Assembly: GCF_001457035.1 (NCBI RefSeq)
Contig: NZ_KQ758618.1
Location: 496,001 to 560,000, forward strand
Length of the DNA stretch: 64,000 bases
Source: Fictibacillus enclensis
Lineage (GTDB): Bacteria > Bacillota > Bacilli > Bacillales > Fictibacillaceae
Direction: 5' to 3'
Shown: positions 9,146 through 17,288 of the stretch, one piece after another
Position numbering within the stretch: the stretch's first letter is position 1
Layout: every line of letters begins with the position of its first letter
Notes under the pieces: model-generated
What the model was told of the DNA's origin: nothing
Seen by the model: only the letters and a program-made list of their open reading frames with translations
The model's database searches: none
Made by a program: the position numbers and the translations under genes

Positions 9146-10819
9146 ATGATGAAAAAATGGAAACAGCCGGGCGCGGTCATCGTCGGTCTGAGTATGATTT
9201 TGTCAGCAGGGACACCGGTTTTCGCTCAAGGCAAGCAAGAGCAAAGCAGTCCGATCAGCTACTTCAAACCGGGTGACTGGAATTATCCTGGCTCCTCATC
9301 CCCAGTTATTCACAAAGGCACACCAAGAAGTGCTGGGCTTTATCCGGATGCGTTAAACAGTATTGACACGACCATGAATAAAGCGATGGAAACGAAGATG
9401 TTTCCCGGCGGGGTGGTTTTGATCGCAAGAAAAGGATCCATCGCCAAGTGGGATGCTTATGGTTATGCTTCTCGTTATACGGACGATCAGTATACGGAGT
9501 TGGAGCATCCGGTTCCCATGAGGAAAGATACAATATTTGATTTAGCGTCTATCAGCAAAATTTTTACAACAACCGCTGCTATGAAGCTGTACGAGCAAGG
9601 GAAATTCCAACTTGATGACCCTGTATACAAATATATTCCAGAATTTAAGGAAAACGGAAAAGAAAAAGTGACCATCCGGCAGCTTCTCACACATACATCG
9701 GGTTTTGAGCCGTTTATCCCGGTCTACAAGATGGGAACAAACCGGGAAGATCGGCTGCATATTATTTTAACCTATCCGCTCAAAAATTCGCCCGGCACTA
9801 CCTATACATACAGTGACTTGAACATGATTACTCTCGGGGTGCTGGTCGAGCGGCTTTCTGGTAAACGTCTGGATGAATATGTGAAAGAAGTGATAACCGG
9901 CCCGTTGAAGATGAGGGATACAATGTATAACCCTCCGGCCTATTTGAAACCAAGAATTGCCGCAACCGAATATGAACCTTATATTAACAGGGGCATGGTA
10001 TGGGGAGAAGTACATGATGAAAACGCATGGTCACTTGATGGAGTGGCTGGACATGCCGGCGTTTTTTCTTCGGCTCATGATCTTGCTGTCTTCGCCCACA
10101 TGTTCCTGCAAAATGGAAAGTATGGCCACACAAGGATTTTAAAACCTTCAACCGTCAAATTACTGGAGGAGAATCAGCTTCCTCAATTCCCTTCCGACTC
10201 TCACGGGCTTGGCTGGGAATTGGACCAGGGCTGGTACATGGACGCACTGTCTGACGCGACCACACTTGGCCATACCGGATTTACCGGAACTACGATGGTC
10301 ATCAGCCCCAAAAACCAGACGGTTGTTTTAACATTGACCAACCGTGTACATCCGACACGAACAATGCCATCAATTAATCCGGTTCGCCGCGATGTGGCAC
10401 GTGCTGCGGCAGATGCTATTCCTGTTTCTCTGGCTAATCATGAAAAAGCCTGGTTTGCGGGATATGGTGATAAGGTTTCCCGGCCGTTGGTTTATGAATT
10501 AAATAAACCGGCCTCAACAGTAAGCTTTGAAACCTGGTTTGAGATCGAAAAAGGAAGCGACAATGGAACCGTTGAAGTATCTGCAGATGGTGTCAACTGG
10601 CAGAAAACAGCTTCTTCCTTTACAGGAAAAAGCAACGGCTGGAAGAAGCAAACCACCGCCTTGCCGGCTGGCACAAAGTTTATCCGTTTTCTATATACGA
10701 CCGATGCCAGTGTTAACGGACGAGGCTGGTATGTAAAAGACGTGAAAGCAAAGGATGCATCGGGAAAAGAAATCGCAAAAAAGGTCACCGACAGCCAGTG
10801 GACCAAACGAAATCATTAA
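9146..10819 (+). CDS. Secreted serine beta-lactamase-family hydrolase with C-terminal beta domain
   Basis: A 557-residue exported enzyme of the class C beta-lactamase/penicillin-binding fold. It has a signal peptide (residues 1-28, ending PVFAQ), the catalytic SxxK (S135-K138), YSD at 222-224 in place of YxN, and HTG at 376-378 in place of KTG. The last 110 residues form a beta-rich module resembling discoidin-type carbohydrate-binding domains. Possible roles are esterase, D-amino-acid amidase or muropeptide amidase (B. subtilis AmiE/YbbE is of this fold); the motifs do not decide. The start follows ACGGAGGGAAG. No linked muropeptide genes are present. Confidence 0.82.
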   Translation: MMKKWKQPGAVIVGLSMILSAGTPVFAQGKQEQSSPISYFKPGDWNYPGSSSPVIHKGTPRSAGLYPDALNSIDTTMNKAMETKMFPGGVVLIARKGSIAKWDAYGYASRYTDDQYTELEHPVPMRKDTIFDLASISKIFTTTAAMKLYEQGKFQLDDPVYKYIPEFKENGKEKVTIRQLLTHTSGFEPFIPVYKMGTNREDRLHIILTYPLKNSPGTTYTYSDLNMITLGVLVERLSGKRLDEYVKEVITGPLKMRDTMYNPPAYLKPRIAATEYEPYINRGMVWGEVHDENAWSLDGVAGHAGVFSSAHDLAVFAHMFLQNGKYGHTRILKPSTVKLLEENQLPQFPSDSHGLGWELDQGWYMDALSDATTLGHTGFTGTTMVISPKNQTVVLTLTNRVHPTRTMPSINPVRRDVARAAADAIPVSLANHEKAWFAGYGDKVSRPLVYELNKPASTVSFETWFEIEKGSDNGTVEVSADGVNWQKTASSFTGKSNGWKKQTTALPAGTKFIRFLYTTDASVNGRGWYVKDVKAKDASGKEIAKKVTDSQWTKRNH

Positions 10820-10830
10820 AAAATGTACGG

Positions 10831-10856
10831 CCGCCGCTTCTGTGGCGGTTTTTTTT
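10831..10856 (+). terminator. Terminator of the serine hydrolase gene
   Basis: CCGCC/GGCGG stem (10831-10835, 10844-10848) followed by eight T. Confidence 0.85.
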
Positions 10857-10886
10857 ATTTAAATTGTCCGTTCAAAACTGACACCT

Positions 10887-10916
10887 TTGACGTTTGCGTC
10901 ATAGTAAAGGTATACT
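10887..10916 (+). promoter_or_regulatory. Promoter of the merR-family gene with dyad in the spacer
   Basis: TTGACG (10887-10892) and TATACT (10911-10916) are separated by 18 bases. The dyad GACGTTTGCGTC overlaps the -35 and spacer. An over-long spacer with internal dyad is typical of promoters activated by MerR proteins, suggesting autoregulation. Confidence 0.45.
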
Positions 10917-10937
10917 TTTAATAAGGGAGTGAGTCGG

Positions 10938-11354
10938 GTGAACTGGATTAAAATTGATGAAGCAGCAAAAATTACGGGAATTACCAAACGTGCTATCCGT
11001 TATTATGAAGAGATTAGTCTGATTCAGCCTCCGGAGAGAAGTGACGGGCAAGTGCGTTTGTATACCGATGAAGACATCAAACAATTAAAGAGAGTGGTTG
11101 ATGCGAAGGAAGTACTCGGTTTTTCTTTGCAGGAATTGCAGCACTTCCTAAGCATTAAAGAACGGGTGCTCGAACATAAGGATCAATATGAGTCGACGAA
11201 AGATACAACCATTCAGCAGTCGGAATTGGAAGAGATTGCTGTAGGGCTAAAAGAGCAGGAGAAGATGCTTCAGCATAAGATGGAGAAGATGAAATCCTTT
11301 CAGGGAGAGTTGAAGGATTTGATCCAAAAGGTCGACAGCTTGCTGAACCTTTAA
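10938..11354 (+). CDS. MerR family transcriptional regulator
   Basis: A 138-residue one-domain regulator: an N-terminal MerR winged helix (KIDEAAKITGITKRAIRYYEE...VRLYTDEDI, residues 4-50) and a long C-terminal coiled coil (about 75-138). There are no conserved Cys ligands and no drug-binding domain, so the signal is unknown; general layout recalls B. subtilis YfmP. GTG 10938 fits the upstream AAGGGAG with 8-base spacing better than the GTG nine bases earlier, which lies inside that site. It stands alone between terminators, so its targets are not evident. Confidence 0.85.
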   Translation: MNWIKIDEAAKITGITKRAIRYYEEISLIQPPERSDGQVRLYTDEDIKQLKRVVDAKEVLGFSLQELQHFLSIKERVLEHKDQYESTKDTTIQQSELEEIAVGLKEQEKMLQHKMEKMKSFQGELKDLIQKVDSLLNL

Positions 11355-11359
11355 TGAAA

Positions 11360-11417
11360 AGAGGCAAAAAAACCACGCGTATCTGTCATGATCAGCGGGT
11401 TTTTGCCTCTTTTTTTT
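11360..11417 (+). terminator. Terminator of the merR-family gene
   Basis: A 14-bp A/T-rich stem (11360-11374 with 11397-11410) followed by eight T. Confidence 0.8.
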
Positions 11418-11479
11418 ATGATAAAAGTTCATGATTATGGTGATACTGGGAGTAACCCAGCTAAAAGAGAGGAATACGC

Positions 11480-11779
11480 ATGGAAGTTTTTCCGGTCATA
11501 CATACGAACTTTTGGGATGGAGTGCTTGCCGTGCCGCTGGTTCTCCTGCTGACACAAATCATCAAATGGATAACACCTGTTCCCAAGGCATTAATTCCCT
11601 CGGTTGCGCTTTTGCTCGGCCTTCTTCTTTCCATTTTGTACAGCCATCGACATCATTTGATCGCTGGTGTGTTTATGGGCTTTTTTTATGGATATGCAGC
11701 AATTGGAAGCTTCTCGGCATCAAAGAATTCATGGCATGCTTTTAAAGAGAAAGTTAGAAAAAAGGAACATTTTCGATAA
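11480..11779 (+). CDS. Small membrane protein, holin-like
   Basis: A 99-residue protein with three predicted membrane segments (about 13-30, 38-57, 60-80) and a basic C-terminus (KEKVRKKEHFR). The pattern LTQIIKWITPVPKALIPSVALLLGLLL resembles small phage holins, but no endolysin or phage gene is adjacent, so the likeness is by topology only. GAGAGG precedes ATG 11480. An overlapping frame from 11431 is less likely since it lacks membrane character. Function unknown. Confidence 0.6.
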   Translation: MEVFPVIHTNFWDGVLAVPLVLLLTQIIKWITPVPKALIPSVALLLGLLLSILYSHRHHLIAGVFMGFFYGYAAIGSFSASKNSWHAFKEKVRKKEHFR

Positions 11780-11853
11780 CTGCAGAGCCGGTTGTTGGGA
11801 AAAAGACAGAGGATGCGTTAGGATTCACATAGTAAGACAACAGGGGGGAAACG

Positions 11854-12393
11854 ATGAAAATTGCGGCAATTATCGGAAGTTCGAGAGCGGACGGAAACAC
11901 ACAGCAGTTAACCGAGCTGGCACTTAAAGGGGTAGACTATACACCGATTATTTTAAAAGAAAAACAGATCATACCCATCGATGACTTAAGACATGCAGCA
12001 GGCGGCTTTGAACCGGTCGCTGATGATTATGAGAATGTGATCGATACTGTACTCGAGCATGATATCCTGCTTTTTTCCACACCGGTATACTGTTACGGGA
12101 TGTCCGGCCTTATGAAGAATTTTGTGGATCGGTGGTCCCAGAGTTTGCGTGATGACCGTTTTGCCTTTAAAAAAGAAATGAGCCAAAAGACGGCCTATGT
12201 GATTACATGCGGCGGTGATCAGCCGAGAATAAAAGCACTGCCTTTAATTCAGCAATTTCAATACATATGTGATTTTATGGGTGTTTCATTTGCTGAATAC
12301 ATCATTGGAACAGCCAATGCACCACATGATATTTTAAAAGATGAAAGAGCACTTGCTGAAGCAAAACGCTGGAATAAACTGTTTTTAAAATAA
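11854..12393 (+). CDS. NAD(P)H-dependent FMN reductase, flavodoxin fold
   Basis: A 179-residue cytosolic flavoprotein of the NADPH-dependent FMN reductase family (similar in size to B. subtilis YwqN). The N-terminal phosphate-binding loop GSSRADGNT binds FMN, and the FSTPVYCYGMSGLMKNFVDR stretch is the conserved flavin/dimer segment. Expected to reduce flavin, quinones, azo or nitro compounds; no substrate is indicated. AGGGGGG precedes the ATG. A good terminator follows, so it is probably transcribed alone. Confidence 0.85.
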   Translation: MKIAAIIGSSRADGNTQQLTELALKGVDYTPIILKEKQIIPIDDLRHAAGGFEPVADDYENVIDTVLEHDILLFSTPVYCYGMSGLMKNFVDRWSQSLRDDRFAFKKEMSQKTAYVITCGGDQPRIKALPLIQQFQYICDFMGVSFAEYIIGTANAPHDILKDERALAEAKRWNKLFLK

Positions 12394-12406
12394 ATTGAGA
12401 CCAATT

Positions 12407-12448
12407 TAAGCAAAGGTGAGGAATTATCCTTACATTTGCTTATTTTTT
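12407..12448 (+). terminator. Terminator of the FMN reductase gene
   Basis: A 15-bp near-perfect stem (12407-12421 with 12428-12442) followed by six T. Confidence 0.8.
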
Positions 12449-12523
12449 GTAAAGATATGCATATTTCATTGCAGAACTGCTTAATATTACTTATACTTAC
12501 TTAAGTAAGGGGGCGAATGAGGC

Positions 12524-13279
12524 ATGTATCAGGATGAACGTATGGAAGCTATTCTACATTACTTAAAAGAGCACGAAAGGGTCGATATGGAAACCATCTG
12601 CAACATGAATAATGTCTCACGGGATACTGCCAGACGCGACCTGGTGAAACTGGAGGAAGAGGGGAAAATCGTACGTCTGCGCGGCGGGGCAAAATCACCT
12701 ACTCTTTTTCATGATGTGTCCAACTATGATGAGCGGCTGCAGAAAGCTTCGGAGGAAAAGAAGCGCATCGGTAAATATGCGGCAGGCTTGATTCTGGATG
12801 GCGACCATCTGTTGTTGGATGCCTCTACCACCGTTCAATTTTTAGCAGAAAATATTCATACAAAAGACAACGTGGTTGTCACAAATTCGATAGATATAGC
12901 AGGGATTTTATCCAAAAAAGAAGATATTTTCATTCATTTGCTTGGAGGGCTGCTTAATAACAGTCACCGCTCGATCTATGGATCGAGAACCATACAGCAT
13001 CTCGCAGATTTTAAAGTCAACAAGCTGTTTTTGGGAGCCTGCGGCATTTCTTCAGATGGCTTGACCATTCCTTTTGAAGAAGAAGGGTTTTTGCTGAAAG
13101 AAATGATCAGCCGCTCAGACCAGGTCATACTGCTTGCTGATTCATCAAAGTTCAATCGAACCTATTTTCAAAAAGTATGCGGGTGGAACAAGATCGACAT
13201 CCTAGTAACAGATCAGGAAATGGAACCAAAGCTGAAAAAGCAGCTGGAACAGTTTGAAATCGAAATCATCGTACTATAA
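12524..13279 (+). CDS. DeoR family transcriptional regulator (GlcR-like)
   Basis: A 251-residue repressor-type protein: N-terminal DeoR helix-turn-helix (VDMETICNMNNVSRDTARRDL, residues 20-40) followed by RLRGGA, then a DeoR C-terminal sugar-phosphate sensor domain of the isomerase-like fold with VVTNSIDIA, LLGG and ADSSKF. It is followed 13 bases later by a HAD phosphatase gene. The same pairing of a DeoR regulator and a Cof-type phosphatase is seen at glcR-ywpJ of B. subtilis, which responds to glucose-6-phosphate; equivalence is likely but not proven. Confidence 0.88.
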   Translation: MYQDERMEAILHYLKEHERVDMETICNMNNVSRDTARRDLVKLEEEGKIVRLRGGAKSPTLFHDVSNYDERLQKASEEKKRIGKYAAGLILDGDHLLLDASTTVQFLAENIHTKDNVVVTNSIDIAGILSKKEDIFIHLLGGLLNNSHRSIYGSRTIQHLADFKVNKLFLGACGISSDGLTIPFEEEGFLLKEMISRSDQVILLADSSKFNRTYFQKVCGWNKIDILVTDQEMEPKLKKQLEQFEIEIIVL

Positions 13280-13292
13280 AAAGGAGGAAGTT

Positions 13293-14159
13293 ATGAAATT
13301 AATTGCAATCGATTTGGATGGTACATTGTTGAACAAAAAAGGTTCAATCAGTCATGAAAATGCGCAGGCTATAAAAGAAGCTCAGATGATGGGGCATGTT
13401 GTTTCCATTTGTACAGGACGTGCGGTGGAAGACGTGTTGAATCTGCTTCAGGAAGCGGGAGTAGAATGTCCGGTCATCGGTGCGAATGGAGCCGTTCTTT
13501 ATGCTGACGGAAAAGTGGTGGACCACCATCCGCTTCAAAAGGAACATGCTGCTTCCATTTTAACGAAGTTGGAGGAACTTCAGGTATTTTACCATCTTCA
13601 TACCAATAAAGGGATCCATACACCTGACTTTGGTCAGGAAGGGATTCAGGTGGAAATCGATATGGCGAAATCCGCCAATCCGGAATTAAATGCAGAGGAA
13701 TTGTGGGATGCGGCTCAAGGTTATTTAAAGCAATTCGGTCAGATTTCCATTGATTCATTTCGGTCCATCTGGACAGAAGACCTCACCGTCAATAAAATCC
13801 TGCCTTTCTCCTACTCCGAGAAGAAGCTGGAAGAAATCTACCGTTTTGCCAAACAGTTTGAGGATCTGTCTGTAACGAGTTCCGCTCAGCACAACCTTGA
13901 AATTAACGATGAAAAAGCAAACAAAGGCAATGGGATACTGGGTATGGCTGACCATTTTGGAATTCCGCAAGAGAACACAGTTGCCATTGGAGACAATATG
14001 AACGACTGGCCCATGATGAAGACTGCGGGTACGGCTATTGCCATGGGAAATGCGCTTCCTGAAATCAAGGAGATCTGTCATTTTACCACCCTTGAGAACG
14101 ATGCACACGGTGTAGCTCACGCCATTCGGGAGTTTGTCCTTAAACAAGCATTGGTGTAA
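13293..14159 (+). CDS. Cof-type HAD-superfamily phosphatase (YwpJ-like)
   Basis: A 288-residue HAD IIB (Cof) hydrolase, likely a sugar-phosphate or flavin-phosphate phosphatase in the cytosol. Visible are motif I with catalytic Asp nucleophile (DLDGTLLNKKG), motif II CTGR, and motifs III/IV K...GIGDNMNDWPM near the C-terminus. ATG 13293 follows AAGGAGG by 7 bases; an earlier frame start at 13254 lies inside the deoR gene. Cotranscription with the DeoR regulator suggests control of a phosphorylated sugar pool. Confidence 0.9.
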   Translation: MKLIAIDLDGTLLNKKGSISHENAQAIKEAQMMGHVVSICTGRAVEDVLNLLQEAGVECPVIGANGAVLYADGKVVDHHPLQKEHAASILTKLEELQVFYHLHTNKGIHTPDFGQEGIQVEIDMAKSANPELNAEELWDAAQGYLKQFGQISIDSFRSIWTEDLTVNKILPFSYSEKKLEEIYRFAKQFEDLSVTSSAQHNLEINDEKANKGNGILGMADHFGIPQENTVAIGDNMNDWPMMKTAGTAIAMGNALPEIKEICHFTTLENDAHGVAHAIREFVLKQALV

Positions 14160-14165
14160 AAATAA

Positions 14166-14214
14166 AAAGGCCTGCTGGCGTAACCTTTTTGGGCGTAACG
14201 GCAGACCTTTTTTG
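14166..14214. terminator. Bidirectional terminator between phosphatase and yitT-like gene
   Basis: Imperfect hairpin AAGGCCTGCT (14167-14176) with GGCAGACCTT (14200-14209) and T/A-runs on both sides, between converging genes. Confidence 0.65.
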
Positions 14215-14215
14215 T

Positions 14216-15061
14216 TTATGAAGCTTCTGTTTTCGGGAACGTAAACCCTTCACCGAAGACATCCCTGACATCATGGACGACCACAAACGCTTTTTCATCC
14301 ATTTTTTGAACGATCTTTTTTAGTTGAAACAATTCCTGTTTATTGATGACTACGTATAAAATTTCTTTTGATTCCTTCGTATAGCTGCCATGGGCAGAAA
14401 AAACAGTCACGCCCCGGTCCATATCATTGTTCACCTTTTGGGCAATTTGCTCCGCATGCTGAGAGATGATAGTGACCGCTTTTCGTGTATCGAAGCCCTC
14501 AATAATATAATCAAGAACTTTGGTTGAAATATAAATGGAAATCACTGTGTACATCGTATTTTGCGCTCCGATGACAAAGTAAGAGCTCATGACCACCAAC
14601 AGGTCGATGCCAAGCATAGCCCCGCTGATACTCCACCCAAAATATTGGTTGGCCATCCGTGCCAGGATGGTGGATCCTCCGGTGGTTCCTCCAGAACGAA
14701 GCACCAATCCAAGCCCGATTCCGATAAAGATTCCGGCAAAAACGGTGCCTAGAATTGTATCCTTAACGGGTGAGCCCCACCCTTCGGTCAGATGAAGAAA
14801 TACAGAAGTAAATACAATGCTAAAAACCGTATAGAGAGTTACCCGCTTATTGAGCAGACGATAGCCAATGATTAATAAAATCCCATTCATAATGAAGTTC
14901 GTATAACTGGGCGACCAGGAGAAAAGATAGTATAAAATCATGGAGACACCGGTGACCCCGCCTTCTCCAAGTTCATTTGGTATGGCAAAGCAGTTCACGC
15001 CGAGAGCGAAAAAAAAGGATCCAATAATAATGAGTGTGAACTCTTTTACAGTGCTGTTCAT
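14216..15061 (-). CDS. YitT family membrane protein with DUF2179 domain
   Basis: A 281-residue integral membrane protein with about five hydrophobic segments in the first 190 residues, including the family signatures NCFAIPNELGEGGVTG and SGGTTGGSTI, and a cytoplasmic C-terminal DUF2179 domain (about 195-281) proposed to sense a ligand. Such proteins (YitT, YqfU, YvjA, YpjC in B. subtilis) are widespread in Firmicutes with unknown transport or signalling role. A GGGGG ribosome site precedes ATG 15061. Confidence 0.9.
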   Translation of the reverse strand: MNSTVKEFTLIIIGSFFFALGVNCFAIPNELGEGGVTGVSMILYYLFSWSPSYTNFIMNGILLIIGYRLLNKRVTLYTVFSIVFTSVFLHLTEGWGSPVKDTILGTVFAGIFIGIGLGLVLRSGGTTGGSTILARMANQYFGWSISGAMLGIDLLVVMSSYFVIGAQNTMYTVISIYISTKVLDYIIEGFDTRKAVTIISQHAEQIAQKVNNDMDRGVTVFSAHGSYTKESKEILYVVINKQELFQLKKIVQKMDEKAFVVVHDVRDVFGEGFTFPKTEAS

Positions 15062-15205
15062 CGTAATACCCCCCTAAATAAAAAAATCAAGCAAAGAAAC
15101 CAACCGCACAGGGTTGGCTGCATGTCTATGATAATGAAAATAAATGGCTTAAGAATCCAGAAATCAATATATCATGCCTTGAAGCGAGTTTCAAAGGAAT
15201 TATGT

Positions 15206-15238
15206 AAAAAACCTGCATGGCCTCTTTTGGCATGCAGG
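15206..15238 (-). terminator. cotD terminator
   Basis: CCTGCATG/CATGCAGG stem (15212-15219, 15231-15238) followed by six T on the minus strand, just past the cotD stop. Confidence 0.75.
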
Positions 15239-15250
15239 CTAAATCCGGGT

Positions 15251-15478
15251 TTAGCAGCAAGGAGGTGCACCACAGGAGATGTTCTGGTGATGAACCTGAC
15301 AAGTCTCGTATTGGGAAACAGGATATTCATGAACATGCTGGTATAATACGTGGTTCACATGCTGAATTTGTACAGGATGCACGTGGATAACCTCTTCCGT
15401 GTGATAATGCTGCTGAACACAACACTGGGTGGGATGAACAATGACATGCGGGCAGTGGCAGCCATAGCCATAATACAT
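15251..15478 (-). CDS. cotD: Spore coat protein CotD
   Basis: A 75-residue His/Cys/Tyr-rich protein, the same length as B. subtilis CotD and sharing its pattern: an HVIVHPTQCC segment near the start, several HxHP and HV repeats, and a final CGAPPCC. It is an inner-coat protein made late in the mother cell. ATG 15478 is chosen because AAAGGAGA lies just upstream; an earlier ATG at 15502 would put that ribosome site inside the coding region. Confidence 0.87.
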   Translation of the reverse strand: MYYGYGCHCPHVIVHPTQCCVQQHYHTEEVIHVHPVQIQHVNHVLYQHVHEYPVSQYETCQVHHQNISCGAPPCC

Positions 15479-15527
15479 AATGCATTCTCTCCTTTTTCTC
15501 ATCATTATTGACTGTTGCTTCACTTCT

Positions 15528-15555
15528 TAATTTATGATGAGTGCTAACAATCTGT
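15528..15555 (-). promoter_or_regulatory. SigK-type promoter for cotD
   Basis: On the minus strand the -10-like CATAAATTA (15536-15528) matches the SigK consensus CATANNNTA, with AC (15555-15554) 17 bases upstream. Fits late mother-cell expression of a coat gene. Confidence 0.5.
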
Positions 15556-15622
15556 AAGGGTACCTGTCTATAAAATAGGATTTAGGCTGGGAAAAAAGGA
15601 GATAATGAGAACAGGTGATAAC

Positions 15623-15871
15623 ATGAAGCTAAATAAAAAAAGCAAGAAGCTGTACAGTGATGCCATTGATCGCATGCAAGAGGGGCTTGAAGCCATGATT
15701 GATCTCTATAACGAAGCGGAGGATGACATCCCGCTGATCAACTTTGAAAAAGAGGTTCAGGAGGAAATCGAAAAAGCGAAAAGTAAATATGGAAGTGCCT
15801 TTATAGATGACAAAATCAATGCCATCGTAAAAGAGGTGCTGTCCTTTTTGCCGCCAGATCAGCAAGAGTAA
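15623..15871 (+). CDS. Small hypothetical protein
   Basis: An 82-residue acidic, mainly helical soluble protein, not recognised. No signal peptide, Cys or membrane segment. Two starts are possible: ATG 15605, only three bases after GGAG, and ATG 15623 after AGGTGAT, which aligns better with the 16S tail and is used here. It is followed by the deacetylase gene 130 bases later with its own -10-like TATACT, so the two are probably separate units. Confidence 0.65.
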   Translation: MKLNKKSKKLYSDAIDRMQEGLEAMIDLYNEAEDDIPLINFEKEVQEEIEKAKSKYGSAFIDDKINAIVKEVLSFLPPDQQE

Positions 15872-16002
15872 TGCAGAGAAACCAAAGATTGTAAACAAAA
15901 TTCGTAATTTTTTCATAAAATTTCCTATTTTTTTACCTTTTTTTGCAAAAAATCCGTTATACTTAGAGCGTATAAACGTTTTGTAAAGATAAGGTGATGG
16001 TA

Positions 16003-16980
16003 GTGAAAGGTTACATAGGGGAAGCAAGAAAAAATGCAGGAAAAAGAGAAGCTGCGGTTTTGTTGGTTTTGGCCGTGATTGGTCTGGTTTTTATTTTTGG
16101 TTCATGGCATGCCAATAAGATTAAAGCAACCACTTCGGAGGAGAAGCATTATACCGAGAAAATTCATAAGGAGAAATACGTTCCGAAATTGAAGGGAGCT
16201 TCAAAAGAAACCCTTGAGCTGGGAAAAAAGGAGAAACAAAACAGCAAAGAAAAGAAAGTAACTTCCAAAGTTTCTATTAAAAAAGCTCAGGAAGAACAAA
16301 AAAAGACCAAGGAAAAAGCCGTAGGTGCAGCAGCAGTACATAAAAAACCGGCCGGGCAAAACCAAGCGAAAACGGTGTATTTAACCTTTGATGATGGTCC
16401 TTCAAGGGTTTCAGACGGAATAATGGATGTGCTCAAGAAGTATCAAGTGAAAGCAACCTTCTTTATGCTTGAACCCAATATGCTGAAGTTTCAGGATCAA
16501 GTGAAACGGATGGACCGGGAAGGACATAGTCAGGGGCTGCATGGAGTCTCTCATGATGCCAAAAAGATTTATCGCTCGAAGGAAACCGTCGTTCAGGAAA
16601 TGGATCAGGCGAACCGGGCACTGCAAAAGATTACTGGCAAAAGAACCGCGCTGATCCGAACGCCATACGGAAGTGCTCCATACATGAAGCCGGATTACCA
16701 AAAGGCGGTCAAAGACAAAGGCTATGAGCTCTGGGACTGGACGATTGACAGCATGGACTGGTCCTATAGAAGCCCGCAATATGTGACAAATTCAATCCAT
16801 CAAATAAAAAAAATGGAGCACCAGACCGAGCCGATTGTCATTTTAATGCATGAACGGAAAGAAACGCTCGAAAGTCTGCCCCAGCTGCTGGGTTATTTAA
16901 AGAAAAATGGATATACGATGAAAAGAATTGAAAGAACCATGAAGCCTGTCACCTTCCGGGTTTCCAAGGCAGCTTCCTAA
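16003..16980 (+). CDS. Membrane-anchored polysaccharide deacetylase
   Basis: A 325-residue protein with a basic start, an N-terminal membrane helix (about 17-36), a Lys/Glu-rich linker to about residue 120 and a NodB-type deacetylase domain. Metal and catalytic motifs are clear: TFDDGPS (motif 1), the GLHGVSHD His box (motif 2), RTPYGS (motif 3), WDWTIDSMDW and ILMHE (motifs 4-5). It probably removes acetyl groups from peptidoglycan GlcNAc or MurNAc, as PgdA/PdaC-type enzymes do. GTG 16003 fits AAGGTGAT best; GTG 15994 and ATG 15997 overlap that site. Confidence 0.87.
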   Translation: MKGYIGEARKNAGKREAAVLLVLAVIGLVFIFGSWHANKIKATTSEEKHYTEKIHKEKYVPKLKGASKETLELGKKEKQNSKEKKVTSKVSIKKAQEEQKKTKEKAVGAAAVHKKPAGQNQAKTVYLTFDDGPSRVSDGIMDVLKKYQVKATFFMLEPNMLKFQDQVKRMDREGHSQGLHGVSHDAKKIYRSKETVVQEMDQANRALQKITGKRTALIRTPYGSAPYMKPDYQKAVKDKGYELWDWTIDSMDWSYRSPQYVTNSIHQIKKMEHQTEPIVILMHERKETLESLPQLLGYLKKNGYTMKRIERTMKPVTFRVSKAAS

Positions 16981-16993
16981 AGGTTTACTCGTT

Positions 16994-17026
16994 AAAAAGC
17001 TCTTCCACCATGGAAGAGCTTTTTTG
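16994..17026 (+). terminator. Deacetylase terminator
   Basis: Perfect AGCTCTTCCA/TGGAAGAGCT stem (16998-17007... 17011-17020) with T-run; also able to end the small minus-strand gene that follows. Confidence 0.85.
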
Positions 17027-17027
17027 G

Positions 17028-17171
17028 CTAAATATCATAATTCATACTTTCCTGAGAATTTTTTTGTTCTTTTTGATCCCAGGCGATCAGGACGACATCC
17101 AATTCCTTTTCCATGGCATCCAATTTTGCTTTTTGTTCACTTGTTAAGTGAGCCAGGTCAAATGCTCTCAT
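17028..17171 (-). CDS. Small 47-aa hypothetical protein
   Basis: A short minus-strand gene with a strong GGAGGTGG ribosome site before ATG 17171. The product is charged and helical, with the stretch LTSEQKAKLDAMEKELDVV followed by LIAWD; similar tiny proteins with an LxxEQK...LEKELxVVLIAxD pattern occur in Bacillaceae, without known function. It ends in the shared terminator with the deacetylase gene. Confidence 0.6.
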   Translation of the reverse strand: MRAFDLAHLTSEQKAKLDAMEKELDVVLIAWDQKEQKNSQESMNYDI

Positions 17172-17288
17172 TTATGTATCCACCTCCAATTAGCTATACC
17201 AAAAGAATGCCCGCGTTTGATGGAAACTATCCTTTCAAAAAAAATCCCACTGCCTTTAGCGGGCAGTGGAATTTTTGTGTTGATTCAA

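Noticed and set aside
9055-9276. 73-codon plus-strand frame before the serine hydrolase
   Set aside because: It overlaps the signal peptide of the well-supported gene at 9146, and its product has no recognisable features.
11431-11745. 104-codon frame overlapping the small membrane protein
   Set aside because: No ribosome site and no coherent membrane pattern; the 11480 frame has both.
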